Part shown: positions 1-6,330 of the stretch, piece by piece
How positions within the stretch are numbered: the first letter of the stretch is position 1
How the letters are laid out: each line of letters begins with the position of its first letter
DNA from: Desulfomonile tiedjei
GTDB lineage: Bacteria; Desulfobacterota; Desulfomonilia; Desulfomonilales; Desulfomonilaceae
Length of the DNA: 21,877 nucleotides
Assembly (NCBI GenBank): GCA_020718965.1
Contig: DYRE01000007.1
Coordinates: 1 to 21,877 of the forward strand
Reading direction: 5' to 3'
Position numbers and translations under genes: made by a program
Notes under the pieces: generated by a model
Databases searched by the model: none
What the model was told of the DNA's origin: nothing
Seen by the model: only the letters and a program-made list of their open reading frames with translations

Positions 1-247
1 ATGACTTGATTTCAACTTGCTCTATTTTTTTGTCAGCTAGAGGAGAACTGAAAGAGACGGAAAAAACCGCGTCAGGGACTTTGTCAGGCTGGGCTTTAGC
101 TTTTCCAACCCGGTCCATTTTCTTGACCCCCAGAAAAGAACAAGCGCCACTAATGTCGTTTTCAGCATTTAGCGCAGAAGGGAAACAGCAAAAAACTCCT
201 ACAATAATAGACAATAATAATGTTTTAGTGAACTTGAAGGAGTGCAG
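1..247 (-). CDS. Exported protein of unknown function, N-terminal part (runs off the window)
   Basis: An 82-codon frame on the minus strand stays open to the left edge, so the C-terminus lies outside the window. The N-terminus reads as a signal peptide: Lys residues (MHSFKFTK), a hydrophobic core (TLLLSIIVGVFCCF) and a likely cleavage after PSALNA. The mature part seen is short, basic and Ser/Lys-rich, with one Cys, and I recognise no family. The start is uncertain. I chose CTG at 247 because GGAGG lies ten bases upstream (262-258) and the signal peptide follows directly; an in-frame TTG lies further upstream without a site. A TTGACA -35 box is at 331-326. The gene is divergent from the methylthioadenosine phosphorylase gene. 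Coding status rests on the signal peptide, ribosome site and open frame only. Confidence 0.55.
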   Translation of the reverse strand, partial: MHSFKFTKTLLLSIIVGVFCCFPSALNAENDISGACSFLGVKKMDRVGKAKAQPDKVPDAVFSVSFSSPLADKKIEQVEIKS

Positions 248-301
248 TTGCGTAGTTCCTCCCAAATTGATCGACTGCTCTGAAATTCATTTACAATTCA
301 A

Positions 302-331
302 AATCTATTGCATAACATATTGTAATGTCAA
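302..331 (-). promoter_or_regulatory. Candidate sigma-70 promoter for the leftward exported-protein gene
   Basis: On the minus strand a perfect TTGACA (331-326) is followed after 18 bases by TAGATT (307-302). This would place the transcript start near 295, about 50 bases before the proposed CTG start. The -10 matches the consensus at only four of six positions, so this is a prediction from sequence alone. Confidence 0.35.
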
Positions 332-444
332 TCCATAAAGCGCTGAAAAGCCATAATCTTTTTAGAAAATAAAATAATGACGGCGCATAAATCCGGATAG
401 CTTTAGATAAGCGTCTATTTAAACCGATTTACGAGGAGACTAAT

Positions 445-1230
445 TTGATAAACATAGGAATCATCGGAGGATCAGGTTTTGATGACCCTGATTTTCTGAC
501 CTCAGTCAAGTCCATAAAAATGGGAACACCCTTTGGGCATCTTTCAGCGGACCCTATGATAGGAAACCTGGGTTCAACCAAAGTTGTGCTTATCAATCGT
601 CATGGCAAAGGACATAGAATAGCGCCTGCGCAAGTGAATTATAGAGCCAATATCTGGGCTTTGAAAGAACTGGGTGTGACTCACATCATAGCGACTACAG
701 CATGTGGATCATTGCGTGAAGAAATTGAACCCGGGCGCCTGGTATTTCCAGATCAATTTATTGATTGGACAAAAAACCGGAAATCATCTTTTCACGAAGG
801 GGATCAGGTTGCGCATGTGTCAATGGCCGATCCGTTCTGCGGACGTCTGACGCAGTTCCTGATCGATGCGGCTGTAAAGCAGGGAATAAGGTCCCATCCG
901 AAAGGAGCGGTTGTCACCATCGAAGGGCCTCGTTTTTCCACCAGGGCTGAAAGCAAAATGTTTCGCATGTTGGGAGCCGATATAATCAACATGTCAACCG
1001 TACCCGAAGTAATTTTGGCAAGGGAAGCGGGGATATGTTACGCTGTAATTGCTATGAGCACCGATTACGATTGTTGGCGTCACTCAGATGAACCGGTAAC
1101 ATGGGAGATGATAGCCTCCACAATGAAAAATAACGTTGACAACGTAAAGAAAATTTTTACAGCCGCGGCGCCTGAGATAAATTTCGAAGACTGCTCATGC
1201 CGCACGGCTTTGGACGGGGCCCTGGTTTGA
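445..1230 (+). CDS. mtnP: S-methyl-5'-thioadenosine phosphorylase
   Basis: This cytoplasmic enzyme splits 5'-methylthioadenosine with phosphate into adenine and methylthioribose-1-phosphate. The 261-aa protein shows the family landmarks in order: phosphate loop IIGGSGFDDP (6-15), RHGKGHRIAP (52-61), NYRANIWALKELG (65-77), TTACGSLREEI (84-94), TIEGPRFSTRAES (158-170) and NMSTVPEV (182-189). STDYDCW (205-211) carries Asp207 and Asp209, the pair that selects a 6-amino purine in MTA phosphorylases, which argues against an inosine or guanosine enzyme. Similarity to the human enzyme is obvious by eye over the whole length. The start is TTG 445, with GAGGAG six bases upstream. Adenine deaminase follows 52 bases later, so the adenine made here has an immediate consumer. 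Confidence 0.92.
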   Translation: MINIGIIGGSGFDDPDFLTSVKSIKMGTPFGHLSADPMIGNLGSTKVVLINRHGKGHRIAPAQVNYRANIWALKELGVTHIIATTACGSLREEIEPGRLVFPDQFIDWTKNRKSSFHEGDQVAHVSMADPFCGRLTQFLIDAAVKQGIRSHPKGAVVTIEGPRFSTRAESKMFRMLGADIINMSTVPEVILAREAGICYAVIAMSTDYDCWRHSDEPVTWEMIASTMKNNVDNVKKIFTAAAPEINFEDCSCRTALDGALV

Positions 1231-1282
1231 GAAAATTTCATTCCTTAACAAGACACTAGTGGCTTTTGAAAGAAGGGAAAAC

Positions 1283-2992
1283 ATGATGGAGCTTAAGGAA
1301 AGAATTGGCATGGCTCTTGGAAATCAACCAGTAGATCTCCTGCTGACAAACGGCAAGGTCATTAATGTCTTTTCAGGTCGGATTCATTCGACTTCTATCG
1401 CCATACATGAAGATATTATTATAGGTTTCGGAGAATATGAGGCCAAACGTAAAGTTGATTTGAAAGGGGCGTTTGTGGCGCCCGGTTTTATTGACGGTCA
1501 CATTCACCTTGAATCGAGCATGCTCAGTGTCCCGGAATTAGCTCGAAACCTGGTTCCTTTAGGGACAACCTGTGTAGTTACCGATCCCCATGAGATAGCG
1601 AATGTTCACGGTATAAGAGGCATACAGTATATCCTTGATTCAAGCGCCAATCTTCCACTGCGGGTGTACGTGATGTTTCCTTCGTGTGTGCCCGCAACGC
1701 CTTTTGAAACATCCGGCGCCTCTCTGAACGCCGATGACATGGTCCCATTCAGGGACAATCCCCGGATCCTGGGATTGGCTGAGATGATGAACTTTCCAGG
1801 GGTTCTTTTTATGGAGCCGGGCATTCTTGATAAAATCGAAGTGTTCAAACACAAAGTGATCGATGGACACGCTCCAGGACTTACGGGCAAGGATCTCACG
1901 GCCTATGTGAATGCGGGCATAGGATCAGACCACGAATGCTGCTCTCTGGAGGAGGCCTCGGAAAAGTTGGACGCCGGTATGAGAATAATGATTCGAGAGG
2001 GCTCGGCCGCCAAAAACCTCGATTCCCTGATTCCTTTAATGAATCAACATAATTCCGGAAACATGATGCTCGTATCCGACGATCTGCATCCCGATGACAT
2101 TCTGGAACGAGGTCACCTGAATTATTTGCTGAAAAGGGTTTGCTCCAAGGGTGTGGACCCGATTACGGCCATCCAGTTGGTTACAATCAACCCTGCCCGC
2201 TATTTTCACCTGCAGGATTTAGGCGCTATTTTACCTGGTTACAAGGCTGATCTGGTTGTACTGTCTGATCTTGACAATTTTGGAGTTAATCAGGTTTACA
2301 GCTCAGGGAAAAAAGTGTTCGAACATGGAAACCCGGCGCCAATCTGGCGTAGCGAGGGTCCTGTCAACCTTCCCAGGAGTTTTAATGTCGCCTGGGAAAA
2401 GATAGTGGATTTCAGAATACCCGCCAGAGGAGAATCGATAAACGTAATTGAAGTAATTCCAGAACAAATAGTCACCAGGAGAGTAGTAGAAAAACCTTCT
2501 ATAGTCGATGGCATGATTTGCGCCGATGTCGACCGCGACTTGCCCAAGATTTCTGTCATTGAACGGCATCACGGCTCCGGCGCTCATGCCACAGGTTTCA
2601 TACGGGGGTTTGGCCTGAAGCGCGGAGCAATCGCCTCATCGGTAGCTCATGATTCCCACAATATTGTTGTGGTCGGAGCTACTGATTCTGACATGCTGGC
2701 CGCGGCGAAAACAGTGGCAAATATGGGCGGAGGTCTGGCGGTTGTCTGTGACGGAATCGTGCGCGCGTCACTGACCCTCGAGATAGCCGGCCTAATGTCC
2801 GACAGGCCCATAGCAGAAGTCAGCGGAGATCTTGACAGTCTTGGCGCAGCCACCCGAGAATTGGGATGTACTTTGGAAGCGCCATTCGCCACTTTGTCTT
2901 TTATGGCGCTGACTCCGATCCCCGAGATAAAAATAACGGATCAGGGGCTATTTGATTCTTCGAAGTTTTCGTTTATGGACCTGTTTGAATAA
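1283..2992 (+). CDS. ade: Adenine deaminase
   Basis: It deaminates adenine to hypoxanthine and ammonia in purine salvage. The 569-aa length is close to the family's usual 570-590. The amidohydrolase metal site is visible as GFIDGHIHLES (68-78, His73 and His75), followed by DPHEIANVHG (101-110), DGHAPGL, GIGSDHECC and VSDDLHPDD. The C-terminal half carries the Ade-specific domain, with GSGAHATGFIRGFGLKRGA and SVAHDSHNIVVVG. I place the start at ATG 1283 rather than the in-frame GTG 1259, because AAGGG lies five bases before it and the GTG has no ribosome site. It lies 52 bases after the MTA phosphorylase gene, probably in one transcript. No clear terminator was seen before perR. Confidence 0.93.
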   Translation: MMELKERIGMALGNQPVDLLLTNGKVINVFSGRIHSTSIAIHEDIIIGFGEYEAKRKVDLKGAFVAPGFIDGHIHLESSMLSVPELARNLVPLGTTCVVTDPHEIANVHGIRGIQYILDSSANLPLRVYVMFPSCVPATPFETSGASLNADDMVPFRDNPRILGLAEMMNFPGVLFMEPGILDKIEVFKHKVIDGHAPGLTGKDLTAYVNAGIGSDHECCSLEEASEKLDAGMRIMIREGSAAKNLDSLIPLMNQHNSGNMMLVSDDLHPDDILERGHLNYLLKRVCSKGVDPITAIQLVTINPARYFHLQDLGAILPGYKADLVVLSDLDNFGVNQVYSSGKKVFEHGNPAPIWRSEGPVNLPRSFNVAWEKIVDFRIPARGESINVIEVIPEQIVTRRVVEKPSIVDGMICADVDRDLPKISVIERHHGSGAHATGFIRGFGLKRGAIASSVAHDSHNIVVVGATDSDMLAAAKTVANMGGGLAVVCDGIVRASLTLEIAGLMSDRPIAEVSGDLDSLGAATRELGCTLEAPFATLSFMALTPIPEIKITDQGLFDSSKFSFMDLFE

Positions 2993-3090
2993 TAATCAGA
3001 CAAACAGACCTCCAAAAAAACAAGGCGAATGAGTTCGATGAATTTTGGCTGAAAATTGGGTGTAGCGCACAATTTGTCCTGATATTGGGC

Positions 3091-3118
3091 TTGACAACGC
3101 CGGGCGCAGTATTAAAAT
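3091..3118 (+). promoter_or_regulatory. Candidate sigma-70 promoter of perR
   Basis: A perfect TTGACA (3091-3096) is followed after 16 bases by TAAAAT (3113-3118). It is the best promoter-like sequence I found in the window. A 19-bp palindrome overlaps its -10 box and runs through the expected transcript start. Confidence 0.6.
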
Positions 3119-3134
3119 AGTAACAGTTACTATT
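3116..3134 (+). promoter_or_regulatory. 19-bp palindromic operator, probable PerR box
   Basis: AATAGTAACAGTTACTATT is a perfect 9-1-9 inverted repeat. It overlaps the end of the -10 hexamer and the expected start of transcription, 23 bases before the perR ATG. An odd-length, AT-rich symmetrical site of this size is what Fur/PerR dimers bind. Its position would block initiation, which fits autorepression relieved by peroxide. The assignment to PerR is inferred from position and shape, not from a matched consensus. Confidence 0.65.
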
Positions 3135-3157
3135 AATGGCACGGCGTGAGGCATGGC

Positions 3158-3589
3158 ATGGGAAACCTCAGAAATACCTCTCAACGAAGAGTGATATTGG
3201 AAGAGTTGGTAAAATTAAAAACCCATCCCACAGCAAATGAACTTTACGAGATTGTACGAAAACGCATCCCAAAAATTAGCCTGGGGACAGTGTACAGGAA
3301 TCTTGAATTACTGGCCGAATCAGGGCTGATTCAAAAGCTGGATACAGCAGGGACTCAGAAGCGTTTTGACGGGATGGTCGGTGACCATTATCACGTTCGT
3401 TGCGTCAAATGTGGAAGAGTGGATGACCTGGATTTTCCCTTTTTGAATTCGTTAAACAAATCGGCGAGTCTGGCCGGCAATTATAAGATAATTTCACACC
3501 GTCTTGAATTTGAGGGCATTTGCCCGGAATGTCGAAGCCAGGAACTGGATGGGAAAAGTTACGTAGATCATGAAAGAATCACGGGATAA
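3158..3589 (+). CDS. perR: Peroxide-responsive Fur-family repressor (PerR type)
   Basis: A DNA-binding repressor of the Fur family, 143 aa. The winged-helix part covers about 1-70 (TSQRRVILEEL, SLGTVYRNLELLAESGLI). The dimerisation part has the structural zinc Cys pairs C82/C85 and C122/C125. The regulatory metal ligands of Bacillus PerR (H37, D85, H91, H93, D104) correspond to H23, D71, H77, H79 and D90 here, all shifted by exactly 14. Asp rather than Glu at the last position is the hallmark of PerR over Fur. The start is ATG 3158, with GAGG six bases upstream; an in-frame GTG at 3146 lacks a good site. It heads the oxygen-defence gene run, with rubrerythrin 53 bases downstream, so it probably controls itself and its neighbours. 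Confidence 0.88.
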   Translation: MGNLRNTSQRRVILEELVKLKTHPTANELYEIVRKRIPKISLGTVYRNLELLAESGLIQKLDTAGTQKRFDGMVGDHYHVRCVKCGRVDDLDFPFLNSLNKSASLAGNYKIISHRLEFEGICPECRSQELDGKSYVDHERITG

Positions 3590-3615
3590 TTTTAATCCGT
3601 GCGATGTAAATCGCA
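3580..3615 (+). other. Two overlapping small inverted repeats at the perR-rubrerythrin junction
   Basis: CACGG (3580-3584) pairs with CCGTG (3597-3601) around the perR stop codon. TGCGAT (3600-3605) pairs with ATCGCA (3610-3615). The two share bases 3600-3601, so only one can form fully. There is no T-run, so this is not a clear terminator. It may be an RNA-stability or processing element, or chance. Confidence 0.3.
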
Positions 3616-3642
3616 TGCCAAATCATCAGGAGGATTTATTAA

Positions 3643-4218
3643 ATGGCGTCAATTAAAGGTTCAGAGACAGAAAAAAATTTACTGGGGTCTTTCGCTGGGG
3701 AATCTCAGGCTAGAAACAGATACACATATTTTTCGTCTCAGGCTCGTAAAGAGGGTATGGTTCAAATTGCCCAAATTTTTGAGGAAACAGCCAATCAGGA
3801 AAAGGAACACGCCAAACGATTCTTTAAACAGCTAGAAGGAGGCGAAGTCCTAATTCAGGCGGCGTTTCCTGCGGGAATCATTGCGGGCACGGTGGAAAAT
3901 CTCAAAGAAGCGGCAGCCGGCGAACATTTCGAATGGGCTGAACTTTATCCCGGTTTTGCCAAGGTTGCCAGATCCGAGGGCTTTGAAGCGGCGGCGCGTA
4001 TTTGGGAAGCTGTATGTATTGCTGAAAAACAGCATGAAAAGCGTTACCTGGATCTTCTAAAGAACATTCAGTCTGGAAAGGTTTTCAAAAAGGACAAGCC
4101 GGTGGTATGGCGATGTATAAATTGTGGATATCTGCACGAAGGGGTTGAAGCCCCGGAATCCTGCCCCGCCTGTGCTCATCCTCAAGCCTATTTTGAGGTA
4201 CTTTGTGAAAATTGGTGA
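3643..4218 (+). CDS. rbr: Rubrerythrin (NADH peroxidase component)
   Basis: A cytoplasmic diiron peroxidase that reduces hydrogen peroxide to water with electrons from rubredoxin. At 191 aa it equals the length of Desulfovibrio vulgaris rubrerythrin. The ferritin-like domain (1-147) shows the diiron ligands Glu20, Glu53, His56, Glu94, Glu97 and Glu128, with His131 following. The C-terminal rubredoxin domain has CINCG (C158, C161) and CPAC (C174, C177). AGGAGG lies nine bases before ATG 3643. It follows perR and precedes desulfoferrodoxin; these would act in sequence, with peroxide released by superoxide reduction consumed here. Peroxide control through the perR operator by read-through is plausible. 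Confidence 0.96.
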   Translation: MASIKGSETEKNLLGSFAGESQARNRYTYFSSQARKEGMVQIAQIFEETANQEKEHAKRFFKQLEGGEVLIQAAFPAGIIAGTVENLKEAAAGEHFEWAELYPGFAKVARSEGFEAAARIWEAVCIAEKQHEKRYLDLLKNIQSGKVFKKDKPVVWRCINCGYLHEGVEAPESCPACAHPQAYFEVLCENW

Positions 4219-4322
4219 GTTGTTTTGCAACCTATGATGGTCTAGGATAAATTCTATATCTTTACAGTATTAAATATATCATTGTGCAATTTGCTACACG
4301 ATTGAAACGGAGGATTTAAGAG

Positions 4323-4694
4323 ATGACAGGATTATTGGAGATTTACAAGTGTGAAGTTTGCGGAAACATAGTGGAAATGATTCATACCGGTATGGGCCAG
4401 CTCGTTTGCTGCGGCCAGCCAATGAAAAATTTCAAAGAAAACACCGTAGATGCGGCAAAAGAAAAACATGTCCCTGTAAAAGAGGTTGTTGACGGTGGTC
4501 TGAAGGTAAAAGTGGGTAGTGTCGCTCATCCCATGGAAGAGAAACATTTCATCGAGTGGATCGAAATAGTTGCTGACGGAAAGGCTTATATGCAGTTTCT
4601 AAAACCAGGAGACGCTCCAGAAGCTTTCTTCCCGGTGTCTGGTGAATTCACTGCCCGTGAATACTGCAATCTGCATGGGCTATGGAAAGCGTAA
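4323..4694 (+). CDS. dfx: Desulfoferrodoxin, two-iron superoxide reductase
   Basis: It reduces superoxide to hydrogen peroxide without making O2. The 123-aa protein is class I (two iron centres). An N-terminal desulforedoxin domain has C10, C13 and the adjacent pair C29-C30. The catalytic domain has His49, His69, His75, Cys115 and His118, plus the Glu47-Lys48 pair next to the active site. GGAGG lies before ATG 4323. It sits 104 bases after rubrerythrin. A weak promoter-like TTGCAA-17-TAAATT (4225-4253) could give a separate transcript. Electron donors in the window are the rubredoxins, the nearest being immediately downstream. Confidence 0.96.
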   Translation: MTGLLEIYKCEVCGNIVEMIHTGMGQLVCCGQPMKNFKENTVDAAKEKHVPVKEVVDGGLKVKVGSVAHPMEEKHFIEWIEIVADGKAYMQFLKPGDAPEAFFPVSGEFTAREYCNLHGLWKA

Positions 4695-4737
4695 CAATAA
4701 TTTGGGAGTAAGGGGTTCTGGAAACCGCTGTTACTCC
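4691..4737 (+). other. Intergenic region able to form two alternative hairpins
   Basis: GGAGTAA (4705-4711) can pair with TTACTCC (4731-4737). GTAACA (4691-4696, containing the desulfoferrodoxin stop) can pair with TGTTAC (4729-4734). The right arms overlap, so the structures exclude each other. No T-run follows. It could be an attenuator-like or processing element before the rubredoxin gene. Evidence is complementarity only. Confidence 0.3.
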
Positions 4738-4862
4738 AGGAGCCCATAAAATTTGGGATTTATGTTATTTGTTTTTAGCTTGCTCAATTCGCGCCGGATG
4801 CGGTTTAATTCGTGAGGATACTCAAGTGGCGCCAAATCCGGCGCTAAATGATGGAGGTGGAT

Positions 4863-5042
4863 GTGGCTGACATGAAAATCTATCAATGCCAAACCCCAAA
4901 CTGTGGGTACATGTACAACCCTGAAAAAGGAGACCGGAAGGGTAAAATTCCCAAAGGGGTTTCTTTTGAAGACCTTCCGGATGATTGGAAATGTCCAATA
5001 TGTGGCGCCGGAAAGAAGATGTTCAAACCACTTGGGTTTTAA
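4863..5042 (+). CDS. Rubredoxin with CX4C first cysteine motif (type II)
   Basis: A small cytoplasmic one-iron electron carrier of 59 aa. The N-terminal knuckle reads CQTPNC, with four residues between the cysteines instead of two. The second knuckle is the normal CPICG. The middle part is standard (YNPEKGD, GVSFEDLPDDWKC). A CX4C rubredoxin (Rd-2) is known from Desulfovibrio desulfuricans, so this is a recognised minor type. I chose GTG 4863 because GGAGG (4853-4857) lies five bases upstream; ATG 4848, ATG 4851 and ATG 4872 are poorly placed for that site. Coming after desulfoferrodoxin, it is a likely donor to that enzyme or to rubrerythrin. The extended loop should alter redox potential or partner choice relative to the classical rubredoxin at 9686. 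Confidence 0.9.
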   Translation: MADMKIYQCQTPNCGYMYNPEKGDRKGKIPKGVSFEDLPDDWKCPICGAGKKMFKPLGF

Positions 5043-5081
5043 ATCACTGCGATATGATCAGGAAGTTTTCGAGAGGCCTAG

Positions 5082-5654
5082 ATGGTAAACATGCGTATTG
5101 TAGGCGCCATAATCATTGTTTTGATGTTGGCTGGTTTTGGGCTTTGCGATGTGGCAAAAACATTGTCAGTCAACGCGGATATATTGGCTGACCTCAAGTT
5201 CAATTCGCCCGAAAATCTGGCTGAAAAAAAGTATCTGGGGTTGTCTGACGGGAAAAATTTCAGACTGCCGCAAGTTAAAGCCAGGTTGCTGATTGTGCAG
5301 TTATTCAGCATGTACTGTCCTATTTGCCAACGCGACGCTCATGCCGTGAATGAACTTCACAGCCTGCTTCAGAAGGTTCCTGGATTACGGGATGAAGTGA
5401 AGATGCTTGGCATAGGAGTCGGTAACACGCCCTATGAAGTAAATGTTTTCAGAGAAAAATTTAAGGTTTCGTTTCCGCTTATCCCTGACGACAACTTTGC
5501 CATTCAAAAAGCCTTGTCGGATGAAATTCGCACGCCGACCTTTCTGGTTGTCAAACTGACCGCTGGAGGGAAGCTGGAGGTTGTTCTTACCAAAGTTGGA
5601 GAGATAAAAGAGTCGGGAGAATTTCTAAAGAAAATTGCGGCAAAGCTCAATTAG
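5082..5654 (+). CDS. Exported thioredoxin-like (TlpA/AhpC-fold) protein
   Basis: A 190-aa thioredoxin-fold protein with an N-terminal hydrophobic segment (about residues 4-22), so probably exported to the periplasm. The active site MYCPICQRD has the CXXC pair C79 and C82, followed by a typical AhpC-TSA/TlpA layout: GIGVGNTPYEVNVFREKF, FPLIPDD and the cis-Pro loop TPTFLVV. It would act as a thiol reductase or oxidase on extracytoplasmic partners. C22 lies near the end of the hydrophobic stretch but the preceding residues do not form a good lipobox. GAGAGG lies five bases before ATG 5082. The next gene, an exported peroxiredoxin, starts 16 bases after its stop, so the two are almost certainly co-expressed and may be reductant and peroxidase. 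Confidence 0.85.
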   Translation: MVNMRIVGAIIIVLMLAGFGLCDVAKTLSVNADILADLKFNSPENLAEKKYLGLSDGKNFRLPQVKARLLIVQLFSMYCPICQRDAHAVNELHSLLQKVPGLRDEVKMLGIGVGNTPYEVNVFREKFKVSFPLIPDDNFAIQKALSDEIRTPTFLVVKLTAGGKLEVVLTKVGEIKESGEFLKKIAAKLN

Positions 5655-5670
5655 GCTGGGGAGGGTTCTG

Positions 5671-6279
5671 ATGTCCAACAAAGCAATTTTGACAAAAATC
5701 TTTTTTCTAGTTTTTGTTATCGTGTTGGCGCCGCGGGGAGTATGCTGGGCTTCTACCCCTGCTGATTCAGGGATATATGATCCAGGGAACCTCAAGCCGA
5801 TGGATACTTCTACTAGTCTGAAGGTAGGGGACGTCGCCCCGGAATTTTCTTTGCCGACACTCTCTGGTGGCGCTGTATCTCTGGATCAATATCGAAACAA
5901 AAAGAATGTTGTTCTGTCGTTCGTGCCCGCCGCATGGACTCCAGTTTGCTCACAGCAGTGGCCGGGATATAACATTGCCAGGGATCTTTTCGAGAAACTT
6001 GACACTGTTGTTATAGGGATTTCCGTGGACAACATTCCCACGTTACATGCCTGGACTAGAGAGATGGGGAACTTGTGGTTTCCTGTAGCCTCTGATTTCT
6101 GGCCACATGGAGCAGTGGCGCAGAAATACGGTATTCTGAGAAGTGATGGTGTCTCCGAAAGGGCATTATTTGTGATCGATAAGAAGGGCGTTGTCCGTTT
6201 CATTGATGTTCACGATATAAACAAGATGCCAAAACTCGAGGATCTGATTAAAGCCCTTGAAAAATTGCAGACAAACTAA
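5671..6279 (+). CDS. Exported 1-Cys peroxiredoxin (AhpC/TSA family)
   Basis: A 202-aa peroxiredoxin with a signal peptide (KAILTKIFFLVFVIVLAPRG, cleavage near residue 28), placing it in the periplasm. The peroxidatic motif PAAWTPVC gives Pro86, Thr90 and Cys93. The only other Cys is in the signal peptide, so the mature protein has no resolving Cys and must be reduced by a partner. The exported CXXC protein just upstream is the obvious candidate. GDVAPEFSLPTL, GISVDNIPTLHAW and RALFVIDKKG match the Bcp/AhpE-like branch. The start is ATG 5671, preceded by GGGGAGGG; a longer frame would overlap the upstream gene and lack this site. The octahaem cytochrome starts 51 bases downstream. Confidence 0.88.
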   Translation: MSNKAILTKIFFLVFVIVLAPRGVCWASTPADSGIYDPGNLKPMDTSTSLKVGDVAPEFSLPTLSGGAVSLDQYRNKKNVVLSFVPAAWTPVCSQQWPGYNIARDLFEKLDTVVIGISVDNIPTLHAWTREMGNLWFPVASDFWPHGAVAQKYGILRSDGVSERALFVIDKKGVVRFIDVHDINKMPKLEDLIKALEKLQTN

Positions 6280-6330
6280 ATCTGAGAAGTATGAATGTTT
6301 CAAGGTATTAACGTTGGGTGGTGTAACATC

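Noticed and set aside
6..338. A plus-strand 110-aa open frame at the left edge
   Set aside because: It has no recognisable domain or ribosome site, and its first two-thirds is antisense to a frame with a clear signal peptide and GGAGG, which is the better coding candidate.
3600..3615. TGCGAT/ATCGCA hairpin as a second PerR operator before rubrerythrin
   Set aside because: Its sequence and spacing do not resemble the 19-bp palindrome and no promoter elements surround it.
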